This document shows positions 43,888 through 52,900 of a stretch of DNA of 64,000 bases, in pieces (positions within the stretch are counted from its first letter, which is position 1; the number at the start of each line of letters is the position of its first letter). The DNA is from Bacillus sp. FJAT-22090 (GTDB taxonomy: Bacteria; Bacillota; Bacilli; Bacillales_A; Planococcaceae), in contig NZ_CP012601.1 in the NCBI RefSeq assembly GCF_001278755.1, positions 2,604,001 through 2,668,000 on the forward strand. The letters run 5' to 3'. The notes under the pieces were generated by a model. That model was not told the DNA's origin and did not search any database. It saw nothing but the letters and a program-made list of their open reading frames with translations. A program made the translations under genes and the position numbers.

Positions 43888-44619
43888 TTATTTCACACAA
43901 GAAAAAGCCAACACAACAGGAATTCTTAATCTTCTTTTAAATTCCTCTTCGTTGCTAAAATGTTCAATCTTTGGCTCACCTTCTCGTAAGTCGACTATTT
44001 GAAAGCCTGCTCTAACTAACGCTTGAAAGTATTGCTCAATCGTTCGGTGAAATTTGATAACCACTTCATCCATCCATGGTTCTTTTCGTTCCCCGGCGAT
44101 AAAGTAGTCATCCACAATCCAGTTCTCCCGTCTATCTCCAGCCTTTTTACTTTCAAAGGATGACGTGGTAAGTGGATGTTGAACGCTAAACACAAACTTT
44201 CCATTCTCTTTCAAAGCATTATGCACGTTATTAAACAGTTTTTGAATATTATCTACATAATGTATGGCAAATCTTGAAGTGACAAGATCATATTCATTTT
44301 GTGGATAATGAAAAGTCTCCATTGATTCCAAATGGATTACCCCATTCATACCTGAAATATGCTGAATAGCAGTTGCCGCCATTTGTTTAGAACCTTCTAA
44401 GCCAATGTATTGCTTTGCTCCATTTTCCAATAGTTCTTTACCAAACCTAGCATCTCCACAGCCTAGGTCAAGTACCGTTATATTTGTAAAATCTCCAATT
44501 AGTTCATATATAATTGGTCCTTCAATCGCGTTATTGGGACTGTCCTTTCTCCCTCTTCTTTTCAAATAGTTTGAGAAGAATTCCGATTGATCGTAAGCAC
44601 TAGAGCCTCGGTAGTTCAT
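43888..44619 (-). CDS. Class I SAM-dependent methyltransferase
   Basis: A 243-residue Rossmann-like methyltransferase: SAM motif 'VLDLGCGDARFGKELL' near residue 55, 'YIGLEGSKQMA' as motif II and 'YDLVTSRFAIHYV' as motif III. The 'RGSSAYD' N-terminus is typical of small-molecule methyltransferases annotated from UbiE/Tam-like families. Its ATG overlaps the stop of the preceding YdeI-like gene (TAATG), so they are coupled. Substrate unknown. Confidence 0.82.
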   Translation of the reverse strand: MNYRGSSAYDQSEFFSNYLKRRGRKDSPNNAIEGPIIYELIGDFTNITVLDLGCGDARFGKELLENGAKQYIGLEGSKQMAATAIQHISGMNGVIHLESMETFHYPQNEYDLVTSRFAIHYVDNIQKLFNNVHNALKENGKFVFSVQHPLTTSSFESKKAGDRRENWIVDDYFIAGERKEPWMDEVVIKFHRTIEQYFQALVRAGFQIVDLREGEPKIEHFSNEEEFKRRLRIPVVLAFSCVK

Positions 44620-45296
44620 TATATTCCCTCATTTCTTCTATATAAATCCTTTGACTTATAACCTTCCCCAAGGATTTTCTCCATTTCAAGCAGTCTTTTC
44701 TCTTGTGTTTCTTTACGCTTTGCACTATAAACATAACGAGCCCAATCCTTTTGGTAACCAGGTTTTAATTGATTATAAAAATCGAGTAATTTCTCATTCT
44801 TCTCTAAATACCTTATAATATATTTAACATTCAGAATATAATCGTCTACACATTGACTGTTTTGGGTTGTAGTACTTTTTTTCTTTTTCTTAGGCACTGA
44901 TTTTAAACCCACAACAGTAAATGTTTCGTTCATACTGACCATTCTTGAAAATTTCAAATCACTACCTGTAACGTATCCATCCTCATCTGGTGAAATCGAA
45001 TTGATCATATCATCACGATCAATATATTCCCTATACGTCGGATTATTCTTTTTCGGATAAGCAAAGAATAAGTAGCCATTATTCTCAATCAACTTCTTTT
45101 CGATCATTTCATTTAAATAGTTCGTATAATCCTCTAAGTTATTAACAAATACAAATACAAAATCATATTTACTTTCATTTATAGAAGTATCAAAGTCAAT
45201 TTCATCAAAATCCTTCATACCCGTTGGCAAATGGAGGATTAATTTATTTATGTATTTTTCTACATTTAATTTTTCTACAATTGATTTAGTCGGCAT
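44619..45296 (-). CDS. YdeI/OmpD-associated family protein
   Basis: A 225-residue soluble protein in two parts. The N-terminal ~135 residues resemble DUF3052-type folds ('FVNNLEDYTNYLNEMIEKK'). The C-terminal part holds the OmdA/YdeI helix motif 'LKPGYQKDWARYVYSAKRKETQEKRL' (positions about 187-212). Related proteins are linked to bacteriocin protection in enterobacteria, a role that need not apply here. It is the first gene of a two-gene unit with the methyltransferase. Confidence 0.75.
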   Translation of the reverse strand: MPTKSIVEKLNVEKYINKLILHLPTGMKDFDEIDFDTSINESKYDFVFVFVNNLEDYTNYLNEMIEKKLIENNGYLFFAYPKKNNPTYREYIDRDDMINSISPDEDGYVTGSDLKFSRMVSMNETFTVVGLKSVPKKKKKSTTTQNSQCVDDYILNVKYIIRYLEKNEKLLDFYNQLKPGYQKDWARYVYSAKRKETQEKRLLEMEKILGEGYKSKDLYRRNEGI

Positions 45297-45420
45297 ATAA
45301 CTACTCCTTTTACGAAAAAGTCTTGCACTCTTTTAAGAATAACAATGCCCAAAATTTTTTACAAAGACTAAAGCATGGTAGGATAAAATTAACGACCTTT
45401 ATCGAAAGAACAGGTGACCT

Positions 45421-46110
45421 ATGAAGACAAATATGAACAAACTCCTAAAAAAACAATGGATCGTATGGAGCGGACTACTTCTATTAGTCCTGTTTTTTAT
45501 ATTAAATAAAGATTTAATCTCTTTGCTCTTAGATGGAGATGTCGAAGGTATTCGCAACTTCTTAAATAAAAATTTAGGATTTGCCCTATTCTTCCTATTC
45601 ATCGTTATGCTCATACAAAACTCTTTTACAGTATTCCCCTTAGTCCTTGTCATTACAATAAATATTACTTTATTTGGATTTATGAAGGGTTTTTTATGGA
45701 GCTGGTTTACAAGTGTCGTTGCCTCAGTAATTGTCTATTGCTCTGTTCGCTATATTTTCCAAGATATAATTATGAAAAAATTTAACCCGAAGTTAATTGA
45801 AAAAGTTGACGCAAATGGTTTTACATATGTATTCCAAGCAAGAATTTTCCCCTTCGTTCCAACAAGTATCATAAATATTTTAGCAGGGCTGAGTACTATA
45901 CGGTTATTCCCATATTTATTAGCAACCTCCATTGGAAATTTTCTTTACTTCTTCGTTTTAGCTTTAATACCTGCGGGGATATTGTCTGCAGAATGGGATG
46001 AATATGTCATTTGGATCGTTATTATAGCTGCGATTGCACTATATTATTTCATTAAAATAGTTCGAAATAAAAGAAAAGCAGTTTCTTTAGAAAAGGATAA
46101 TATCGATTAA
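45421..46110 (+). CDS. TVP38/TMEM64 (VTT domain) membrane protein
   Basis: A 229-residue protein with five or six membrane helices and the VTT-domain signature: 'FPLVLVITINITLFGFMKGF' and, after it, 'FQARIFPFVPTSIINILAGL'. In eukaryotes the family acts on lipid scrambling and trafficking; bacterial members (DedA relatives) affect the envelope and cell division. The ATG follows AGGTGA. Single gene. Specific function unknown. Confidence 0.83.
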   Translation: MKTNMNKLLKKQWIVWSGLLLLVLFFILNKDLISLLLDGDVEGIRNFLNKNLGFALFFLFIVMLIQNSFTVFPLVLVITINITLFGFMKGFLWSWFTSVVASVIVYCSVRYIFQDIIMKKFNPKLIEKVDANGFTYVFQARIFPFVPTSIINILAGLSTIRLFPYLLATSIGNFLYFFVLALIPAGILSAEWDEYVIWIVIIAAIALYYFIKIVRNKRKAVSLEKDNID

Positions 46111-46152
46111 CTTCATCCATATTACAATTGTGTGTTTTCATAGCAAAACAGA

Positions 46153-46170
46153 TATTTTGAATTCGAGACA
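46153..46170. promoter_or_regulatory. MhqR-like half-symmetric site before an SDR gene
   Basis: TATTTTGAATTCGAGACA shares TTTTGAATTC with the site at 30377, but the arms match at only 6 of 9 positions. It lies 63 bp before the SDR start. Confidence 0.35.
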
Positions 46171-46232
46171 TTGAAGCGTTATACTAAATATGTAAAGAAA
46201 ATGTCAAAATTTCATTTGAGGAGGAACATTAA

Positions 46233-46979
46233 ATGGCAACAGAAAGTAAAGTAATTATTGTTACAGGTGGCGGTAGTGGAATTGGACGAGAATCAGCGTA
46301 CAAATTGTCAGAAGCAGGTAACACAATTGTAATTGCTGATTTTAATGAAGCTGGTGCAAAGGAAACAGTGGCTCAAATTGAAAAAAATGGTGGTAAAGCT
46401 ACCTCCTACAAACTAGATGTTTCAAAAGCAGAAGAAGTAGAAGCGCTAATCAATTTCACAGTAGAGACATACGGTACATTAAATGGAATTTTCAACAACG
46501 CAGGAATTGGTTTAGTAAAACCATTTTTAGAAATGGACCCTGCATCTTATCATAAAGTAATAGATGTCGATCAACATAGCGTATATTATGGTATGTACTA
46601 TGCAGCGAAAAAAATGGTAGAAATCGGTGCAAAAGGAGTATTTGTTAACACTGCTTCTATTTATGGCACAATGGCTGCTAAAGGTAGTTTCAACTATAAT
46701 GCTGCAAAAGCAGCAGTAGTGATGATGTCTAAATCAGCAGCTTTAGAACTAGCTGAATATGGTATCCGAGTAAACGGAGTTGCACCTGGATTTATCGACA
46801 CTCCTATTCTTGGCGAAGATAAAGAAATGAAAGACTATTTAGCTGCGCAACATATGCACAATCGATTAATTAAACCACAACAAGTAGCAGAAGTTGTTGC
46901 CTTCTTGTTTTCTGATGCAGCAAGCGCGATTAACGGTCAAACAGTTCCAGTGGACGATGGATTCTTAAGTTTTAAATAA
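46233..46979 (+). CDS. Short-chain dehydrogenase/reductase
   Basis: A 248-residue classical SDR: cofactor loop 'TGGGSGIG' near residue 10, 'NNAGIG', catalytic Ser in 'NTASIYG' and Tyr-Lys in 'YNAAK', then 'APGFIDTP'. It uses NAD(H) or NADP(H) to interconvert alcohols and ketones. ATG after GAGGAGG. It is monocistronic with a strong terminator. The MhqR-like element upstream hints at control by electrophile stress but is weak. Substrate unknown. Confidence 0.86.
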   Translation: MATESKVIIVTGGGSGIGRESAYKLSEAGNTIVIADFNEAGAKETVAQIEKNGGKATSYKLDVSKAEEVEALINFTVETYGTLNGIFNNAGIGLVKPFLEMDPASYHKVIDVDQHSVYYGMYYAAKKMVEIGAKGVFVNTASIYGTMAAKGSFNYNAAKAAVVMMSKSAALELAEYGIRVNGVAPGFIDTPILGEDKEMKDYLAAQHMHNRLIKPQQVAEVVAFLFSDAASAINGQTVPVDDGFLSFK

Positions 46980-47050
46980 AATTAGTAGGTTGAAGATACT
47001 TGTATTAGATGAGCACGCAATGAAGAACGAAAGCATTTGTCAATAGTCTG

Positions 47051-47080
47051 AGGTTGTCCAATAAAAGGACAACCTTTTTT
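47051..47080 (+). terminator. Intrinsic terminator of the SDR gene
   Basis: The stem AGGTTGTCC/GGACAACCT with a 7-nt loop is followed by six T residues. Confidence 0.9.
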
Positions 47081-47112
47081 ATACATATAGATATAAAAAG
47101 GAGCGAATACAT

Positions 47113-47850
47113 TTGAAGCTTGCAATCATAACAGATGTTCATGGCAATGAAATGGCATTAAAGGAAGTTCTAAAAGAAATTGACCTGAGTGGAGATATAG
47201 AAGAAATTTGGTGTCTTGGAGATATGATTGCAATGGGGCCAGAAACAAACGAAGTATTAGATTTACTGTTTGCTCGTAACGATATTCGTATGATTACCGG
47301 AAACCATGATGAAGCTATTTTGTCCCTATTGGCTGGTGAAGGTCATCCAGAAAGTTATAAACATACATTTGAACATCACGAGTGGATTGCAAACCAATTA
47401 TCTTCTAACCATATCGAAAAGCTAAACCAACTTCCCCGAATAATAGAAAAAGAAATTAATGGCATCAAGGTCATTGGTATTCATTATCATATTGAATTTA
47501 ATAAGCAACACGCACATATTAAAGATGACCCTTTTTACAGTATATTAGAGCCAAACTTAGAGAATATGGAGAAGATGTACGAAAATTATCCAGCTGATAT
47601 TATTTGTTTTGGCCACCATCATCCAGAACATTTTTTTCAAAATGAACGCCAAATCTATTTAAATCCTGGGGCACTTGGGGTTTCAAAAGGAAATACTGCT
47701 CCTTATGCAATAATTGATTTCACTGACAGTAAACCTACTGTTCGAATTCATAAAGCAACTTATGATAAAGAAGCGTTTATTACAAAGTTTAAAACACTAA
47801 AAGTTCCTCAAAGAGAGATACTGTTTAAGCTTTTTTACTTAGAAAACTAG
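47113..47850 (+). CDS. Metallophosphoesterase (calcineurin-like superfamily)
   Basis: A 245-residue protein with the five phosphoesterase blocks: 'ITDVHGN' (6-12), 'CLGDMIAMGP', 'ITGNHDEA', 'IHYHIEF' and 'FGHHHPE'. The ligands form a two-metal site. YfcE/Ap4A-hydrolase-like members cleave phosphodiesters. The start is a TTG nine bases after AGGAG. The cytosolic substrate cannot be assigned. Confidence 0.85.
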   Translation: MKLAIITDVHGNEMALKEVLKEIDLSGDIEEIWCLGDMIAMGPETNEVLDLLFARNDIRMITGNHDEAILSLLAGEGHPESYKHTFEHHEWIANQLSSNHIEKLNQLPRIIEKEINGIKVIGIHYHIEFNKQHAHIKDDPFYSILEPNLENMEKMYENYPADIICFGHHHPEHFFQNERQIYLNPGALGVSKGNTAPYAIIDFTDSKPTVRIHKATYDKEAFITKFKTLKVPQREILFKLFYLEN

Positions 47851-48011
47851 ATTACAATTTCTCTCTTTTCTTATCCATTCTCTAACGAGTTCAAAGATGA
47901 AACAAAATGTGCCTTTAGAACAACAAACTGAAAACAAAAACGAAGTAGTTCCCAACCCCTCCTTTTATCTCTACATATGCTAATTTGAAGAATAAAAAGG
48001 AGGAAAATTGA

Positions 48012-48521
48012 ATGTTTCGGAAGTTTCGAAGAGGACAAATGCAACAAGGCTATCCTTGGATGCAAGGCCAGTATGGTCAGCAAGGGTATCCTTGGATGCA
48101 GGGTCAGTATGGTCAGCAAGGTTACCCTTGGGGGCAAGGCCAGTATGATCAGCAAGGTTATCCTATGGGGCAAGGCCAGTATGGTCAGCAAGGTTATCCT
48201 ATGGGGCAAGGCCAGTATGATCAGCAAGGGTACCCTATGGGGCAAGGCCAGTATGATCAGCAAGGTTATCCTATGGGGCAAGGCCAGTATGATCAGCAAA
48301 GTTATCCTATGGGGCAAGGCCAGTATGATCAGCAAGGTTATCCTATGGGGCGAGGCCAGTATGATCAGCAAGGTTATCCTATGGGGCAAGGTCAACAAGA
48401 TCAGCAAGGGTATCCTTGGGGGCAAGGTCAACAAGATCAGCAGGGTTACCCTTGGGAGCAAAGTCCTCAGAATCAGCAAGGTCAGTCTGATTGGCCATAC
48501 GGGTATAGGATGCCAGACTGA
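48012..48521 (+). CDS. Gln/Gly/Tyr/Pro tandem-repeat protein, possibly a spore-coat or surface protein
   Basis: The 169-residue protein starts at an ATG after AGGAGG. It has a basic head 'MFRKFRRGQ', eleven full 12-residue repeats of the form YDQQGYPMGQGQ plus a partial one, and a tail ending 'WPYGYRMPD'. Each repeat is encoded by 36 bp, so other frames are also open and are not genes. It has no signal peptide or membrane segment. The composition resembles Bacillus coat and exosporium-type low-complexity proteins, and Tyr could be cross-linked, but this is inference. No family recognised. Confidence 0.72.
   Translation: MFRKFRRGQMQQGYPWMQGQYGQQGYPWMQGQYGQQGYPWGQGQYDQQGYPMGQGQYGQQGYPMGQGQYDQQGYPMGQGQYDQQGYPMGQGQYDQQSYPMGQGQYDQQGYPMGRGQYDQQGYPMGQGQQDQQGYPWGQGQQDQQGYPWEQSPQNQQGQSDWPYGYRMPD
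48051..48470 (+). repeat. 36-bp tandem repeat array within a coding region
   Basis: Eleven or so in-frame copies of a 36-bp unit (for example the CAGTATGATCAGCAAGG part) code for the 12-residue repeat. Most copies differ by a few synonymous or Gly/Asp and Met/Trp changes, as expected from slippage and conversion. Confidence 0.9.
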
Positions 48522-48717
48522 TCCTCCACTTGTTAATCAGAGAGACATTTTATTCATATAAGTACAAATAGATAACATCTTTTTGAAATCCTTTTTACAA
48601 TTAGGTACAGTTCTATCACTATTATGAGGAGTTCATTTTTTAGTTCTTCTAATCGTCTTGAACATCGGTCTTATCGATGCATTCTCACGCAAGCTCGGTG
48701 ACTATAAATTAAACATG

Positions 48718-48746
48718 AAAAAAGGATATCTCTTTAGATATCCTTT
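48718..48746. terminator. Bidirectional terminator
   Basis: The stem AAAGGATATCT/AGATATCCTTT with flanking A and T runs ends the flavin reductase gene. The rest of the 48522-48749 gap holds no gene that I can support. Confidence 0.85.
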
Positions 48747-48749
48747 TTC

Positions 48750-49247
48750 TTATTTATAAAACTCTTTTGGAATAGCTCCAATAGTTCTTCGATGATATAG
48801 TAGCGGTTCTTTATTATAATTTTGAATATCAATTACTTCTCCAATCATAATTGTATGATCGCCAGCCTCCACTTGCTTAAATACCTTACATTGCAATACT
48901 GCTAGCACATCGGTGAGTATAGGTAATTTTAAGTCAGACTCCTGCCAGTCACATTGACCAAATCGGTCCTCTACTTTACTTGAAAATAAATTACATAAAT
49001 CACTTTGATTCTCAGCTAAAATATTTACACTAAATTTATCTACTTTGAGAAAATCGTTATACGAGTTTACTCTCTTATCTATAGACCATAAAATTAGCAA
49101 GGGTTCTAAAGAAACCGATGCAAAGGAATTAACCGTCAATCCCATTGGTTTACCTTCTGGATTAAATGCAGTCACAACCGTAACACCTGTCGGGTAATTT
49201 CCCATAGCAGCTTTAAAGCTAGCTATTTGTTCCAATTTATTTTCCAT
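48750..49247 (-). CDS. Flavin reductase family protein
   Basis: A 165-residue FMN-binding split-barrel protein of the HpaC/DIM6 type: 'YPTGVTVVTA', 'GLTVNSFASVSLEPLLILWS' and 'GEVIDIQ' are typical. It reduces FMN with NAD(P)H, often for a partner monooxygenase, though none is adjacent. The ATG at 49247 follows GGAAG; the longer frame adds 19 residues with no good site. Single gene. Confidence 0.85.
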   Translation of the reverse strand: MENKLEQIASFKAAMGNYPTGVTVVTAFNPEGKPMGLTVNSFASVSLEPLLILWSIDKRVNSYNDFLKVDKFSVNILAENQSDLCNLFSSKVEDRFGQCDWQESDLKLPILTDVLAVLQCKVFKQVEAGDHTIMIGEVIDIQNYNKEPLLYHRRTIGAIPKEFYK

Positions 49248-49330
49248 TAAGCAACTTCCATTCTCTTTTCTTTTTAGAATATCAAAATCAACCTTTTCTT
49301 TCACATATTTAGATTTCTACCCGACTCTTT

Positions 49331-49356
49331 GTTTAAACAACCCTAATGCAGGGTAA
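49331..49356 (+). promoter_or_regulatory. Sigma-B promoter
   Basis: GTTTAA (49331-49336) and GGGTAA (49351-49356) with a 14-bp spacer match the general-stress sigma-B consensus, 41 bp before the yflT-like start. Confidence 0.85.
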
Positions 49357-49397
49357 AGATAGATATAGCAAATAATACAACAATGGAGGAATTTAAT

Positions 49398-49718
49398 ATG
49401 ACAATTAAAGTAACTGTTGAAAATGCCGTTCAAGCGAAACAAGAAATTGAAAAATTTGAAACACAAGGTTATTCAAGAGATAACATTCATATTTTCGCCC
49501 ACTTTAAAGAAAGAGCGGACGATATTAACGACGCTTTAGATACGAAAGACGTTGGAGTAAAAGAACAAGGCTTTCTAGAATCGATGAAGAACCTTTTTAC
49601 TTCTCGTGGTGATGAGTTACGAAGTAAAATGGAAGCTGCTGGATTAACAAAAGAAGAAGCTTCTGCTGCTGAAAAAGAGCTAGATGCCGGTAAGCTAGTT
49701 ATCGTTGCTCATAATTGA
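49398..49718 (+). CDS. yflT: General stress protein, YflT family
   Basis: A 106-residue soluble protein with the YflT/17M domain: 'NAVQAKQEIEKFETQGYSRDNI', then 'AHFKERADDI' and a short C-terminal helix pair. In B. subtilis YflT is induced by sigma-B under heat, salt and ethanol stress; a sigma-B-type promoter is present here too. The ATG at 49398 sits after GGAGGA, which itself overlaps an earlier in-frame ATG. Function in stress survival unknown at the molecular level. Confidence 0.88.
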   Translation: MTIKVTVENAVQAKQEIEKFETQGYSRDNIHIFAHFKERADDINDALDTKDVGVKEQGFLESMKNLFTSRGDELRSKMEAAGLTKEEASAAEKELDAGKLVIVAHN

Positions 49719-49732
49719 TTCATGTATATGTA

Positions 49733-49769
49733 AATCCCATTCCCCTTCATTGGGCGAATGGGATTTTTA
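49733..49769 (+). terminator. Intrinsic terminator of yflT
   Basis: The stem AATCCCATTC/GAATGGGATT is followed by TTTT. Confidence 0.88.
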
Positions 49770-49846
49770 TTTGTATTTTTTAAAAATTTGATGCACAATT
49801 ATAAGAACGAGTGTTTTATTTTTTTACAACTGTGAGGTGTACTTGT

Positions 49847-51994
49847 TTGAAACCAGTTATTCTAGCTGAAAAACCTAGTCAGGCAAAAGCATATGCTGAT
49901 GCTTTTTCAGTCAAAAAACATGAGGGCTTCTTAGAAATCAACCCATGCCCTATTTTCCCCGAAGGAGCCTATATAACCTGGGGAGTAGGTCATCTTGTTG
50001 AACTAAAGGAACCGAAAGCATACGATCCAAAATGGGATAAATGGTCTTTGAATAGTCTTCCCATATTACCAGATCATTATGAATTCCAAGTGGCAAAGGG
50101 GAAATACAAGCAGTTCACCATCGTGAAAAAACTTATGAAAACAACGGATACAATCATAAACGCATGTGATGTGGACCGTGAAGGATCAAATATATTCTAT
50201 AGTATTTACAATCATACTGGAGCAAAAGGAAAGACGATTAAACGATTATGGATTAATTCATTAGAAACTGAAGAAGTTCGTAAAGGTTTTGCTAACTTAC
50301 AGGATAACCGAAAAGATTTACTTTTATATGATGAAGCAAAGGCACGCCAAATTAGTGATTGGCTTGTTGGAATGAATGGATCTAGGCTGTATTCTCTTTT
50401 ATTACAATCACAAGGTATTCGAGAAGTCTTTCCTATCGGCCGTGTTCAATCACCAACTATTTACTTAATTTATCAACGTCAATTGGAAATTGAAAACTTT
50501 GTATCTGAACCATTTTTTGAAGTAGAAGCAATATTCACTGCAACAAACGGGAACTATAAGGGGAAAGCAAAAGTAAAGGAGCCAAAACGAGAAATCATTC
50601 AGGAGCTTCTTGCTAAACATGCTATTCAACGGAATTCACCTGGAGAAATAACTTCTGTAGAAAAGCAGGAAAAACGTATTCCTCCACCCCAACTCCATTC
50701 ATTGTCGACGCTACAAGCTACAGCGAATCGATTATGGAAAATGAGTCCTGCTAATGCTTTAAAGACAATGCAGGGATTGTATGAGAAAAAGCTTGTTACC
50801 TATCCTCGTACGGATTCACGTTATATTACACCAAGTGAATTCTCTTATTTATCATCTAAAGTATCAGAATATCAACAGCTAATTGGACATTCCTTCCCTG
50901 TTACTTCACTCGCTCCTAAAAAGCGATATGTGGACAGTTCAAAAGTACAGGAGCACTACGCAATTATACCGACCAAAAAAATACCTTCGCAGGCTGTACT
51001 TGCCGGCATGTCAGGTATGGAAAGAAATCTTTATGAGGAAATTATCCGTTCAACCCTTGCAATGTTTCATAGTGATTATTTGTATACAGAAACTAAAGTG
51101 ACAACAGTTGTTAATGGGCTGCCCTTTTTCACAACTGGAAAAACGGAAAGAGACAAAGGCTGGAAAGCGTTATTTATTCGTTCTGATAAAGAAAGTGAAA
51201 AAGAAGAACCAACACTCCCTCCTTTATATATGCAAGAAAAAGTAGACAGCGATATTACTATAAAGGAAGGAAAAACAATGCCTCCCAAACCATATACAGA
51301 AGGTCAACTCATTGCAATGATGAAAACCTGTGGAAAATTGGTAGAAGACAAAGGGGAAACTGAAATATTAAAAGAAGTAGAAGGACTGGGAACAGAAGCA
51401 ACCCGAAGTGGAATCATTGAAACAATTAAGAAACACGGATATATTGATGTTACAAAAAATATCGTTTCTATCACAAATAAAGGACGAGTTCTATGCCAAG
51501 CAATTGAAGGAAATCTTCTAGCAAGCCCATCCATGACAGCAAAGTGGGAAACCTATTTACGGAAGATTGGTAATGGAGAAGGTTCTCAGGAACGTTTCCT
51601 TCATAGCATTGGGAAGTTCATAAACAGTTTATTACAAGAAGTTCCTACTCAATTAAAATCAAAAAATATTGATATCAAACTCATTCCGTCTAAAACATCA
51701 AGTTCTAAATATACTAAATATAAACAAGAACCGATCGTGCTATGTCCAAAATGTAAAGAAGGATCTATTGTTGCGCGAAAAGGTTTTTATGGCTGTACCA
51801 ATTATAAAAAAGGTTGCTCGCAAACCTTTAATGGATTCTTTTTAAAAAAGAAGATTACGCCAAGTCAGATTAAACTGCTCTGTACAAAAGGAAAAACAAA
51901 TATTATCAAAGGATTTGTTGCAGAAAACGGGCAAACCTTTAATGCTAGCCTTATGCTAGTCGAAGGCAAGTTAAAACTAGACTTCAAGGAATAA
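49847..51994 (+). CDS. topB: DNA topoisomerase III (type IA)
   Basis: A 715-residue type IA topoisomerase. The Toprim motifs are 'ILAEKPSQA' (Glu8) and 'DVDREG' (108-113), and the catalytic tyrosine is Tyr319 in 'LVTYPRTDSRY'. A C-terminal four-Cys zinc finger 'CPKCKEG...GCTNYKKGC' is present. It relaxes or decatenates DNA through single-strand breaks. The sequence is nearer to the second, plasmid-like TopB of Bacillus cereus-group genomes (IIIbeta) than to the main one, as I recall the families. The start is TTG, seven bases after AGGTG. Monocistronic. Confidence 0.88.
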   Translation: MKPVILAEKPSQAKAYADAFSVKKHEGFLEINPCPIFPEGAYITWGVGHLVELKEPKAYDPKWDKWSLNSLPILPDHYEFQVAKGKYKQFTIVKKLMKTTDTIINACDVDREGSNIFYSIYNHTGAKGKTIKRLWINSLETEEVRKGFANLQDNRKDLLLYDEAKARQISDWLVGMNGSRLYSLLLQSQGIREVFPIGRVQSPTIYLIYQRQLEIENFVSEPFFEVEAIFTATNGNYKGKAKVKEPKREIIQELLAKHAIQRNSPGEITSVEKQEKRIPPPQLHSLSTLQATANRLWKMSPANALKTMQGLYEKKLVTYPRTDSRYITPSEFSYLSSKVSEYQQLIGHSFPVTSLAPKKRYVDSSKVQEHYAIIPTKKIPSQAVLAGMSGMERNLYEEIIRSTLAMFHSDYLYTETKVTTVVNGLPFFTTGKTERDKGWKALFIRSDKESEKEEPTLPPLYMQEKVDSDITIKEGKTMPPKPYTEGQLIAMMKTCGKLVEDKGETEILKEVEGLGTEATRSGIIETIKKHGYIDVTKNIVSITNKGRVLCQAIEGNLLASPSMTAKWETYLRKIGNGEGSQERFLHSIGKFINSLLQEVPTQLKSKNIDIKLIPSKTSSSKYTKYKQEPIVLCPKCKEGSIVARKGFYGCTNYKKGCSQTFNGFFLKKKITPSQIKLLCTKGKTNIIKGFVAENGQTFNASLMLVEGKLKLDFKE

Positions 51995-52038
51995 ATGGTT
52001 AAGAGTGGCCAATTTTTTTATATAATACAATTTTCAAA

Positions 52039-52878
52039 ACGCTTGGACAAATATCCAAGCCCAGATTGTCTACAAAAGGTATCAAGAGGTCGTCCTCTCG
52101 ATACCTTTTGTCATTATAATATTTTACCAGGGGAAATCTTAACTTATATCATATATGTAATTATTCAAAATATTAATCGGAGCGGAGGCGGCAACTCCAA
52201 CGGCAAAAGCGGGACTGTCGAGATCCTGGATTGAGCTTTGGTTGGCACTGAAAAGAAGTCCATAGAATTTGACTTTACTAAATAATGTCGTCCGATAAAT
52301 AAGGAAATCGTTGAAACGGCTCCCTTTCCGCGGGCGTTACCTTAGCCTCCTCGCTGCGCTGCGGGGTCTTCGGCTAACACTATTCCCACAGGAGTATCGC
52401 CTTTTTCAACGATTTTCTATAAATACTAATTGAAAAAATGTAAGTGATAAAAACTTGCTCTATTAATGGCATGATGATTTCCTAATTGAAAAGCGGATAA
52501 TAGTTAATTGGAGTGGAAGGCGGCGACTCCAGCCGGAAGAGCATGAGCTGAAGACCCTGGACTGAGCGTAGCGAGGGAAGCGGCTGAAGCCATGCCGGCG
52601 GAACGCGTCCGCCTGGAACGTAAATTAACGGATCCAAAATAAAAACGAGTATGTGAACAATTTGTCGTTCACATACTGTTATGAAATCTCATGGAGGACT
52701 TTTTCAGTGCCCTAGAGCTTTGCGAAGGAAGCGGCTCGGCCCAGCCCGCGGAAAGCGTCCGCCGGAAGCGGAATCCCAATTCTATTTATCATATTTTTAT
52801 CTTAAAAGAAAAAAGACTATAGATAAACTCAAAATCCAGAGTCTACCTAAAGTCTGACGCTTGGACAAATATCCAAGC
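52039..52878. repeat. Composite GC-rich intergenic repeat, block C, flanked by duplicated hairpin
   Basis: Two identical 22-bp copies of a hairpin (52039-52060 and 52857-52878; stem GCTTGGA/TCCAAGC) bound this block between convergent topB and a GNAT gene. A further terminator-like stem, ACAAAAGGTATC/GATACCTTTTGT, is at 52072-52111. Positions 52271-52708 match block A. The submodule with ends AAATCGTTGAAA is at 52302-52419. A second GC-rich foldback runs about 52504-52630. A local hairpin GTATGTGAAC/GTTCACATAC (52650-52677) is absent from block A. AGACTATAGATAAACTC (52814-52830) resembles the element terminus. No gene lies between 51995 and 52900. Confidence 0.8.
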
Positions 52879-52900
52879 GCTTTTTCTTGCATAAATTATT

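Noticed and set aside
48051-48470. Regular repeats considered as a CRISPR array
   Set aside because: The 36-bp units are contiguous with no unique spacers and encode protein in frame. No cas gene is nearby.
47871-48479. 202-codon minus-strand frame made of Leu/Ile/Pro repeats, and a plus-strand 162-codon frame at 48073
   Set aside because: A 36-bp repeat with no stop in several frames opens all of them. Only the frame at 48012 has AGGAGG, sensible ends and ordinary composition.
48619-48717. Short plus-strand frame reading LVLLIVLNIGLIDAFSRKLG
   Set aside because: It looks slightly membrane-like but lacks a start codon at proper spacing from the GAGGAG and runs into the terminator.
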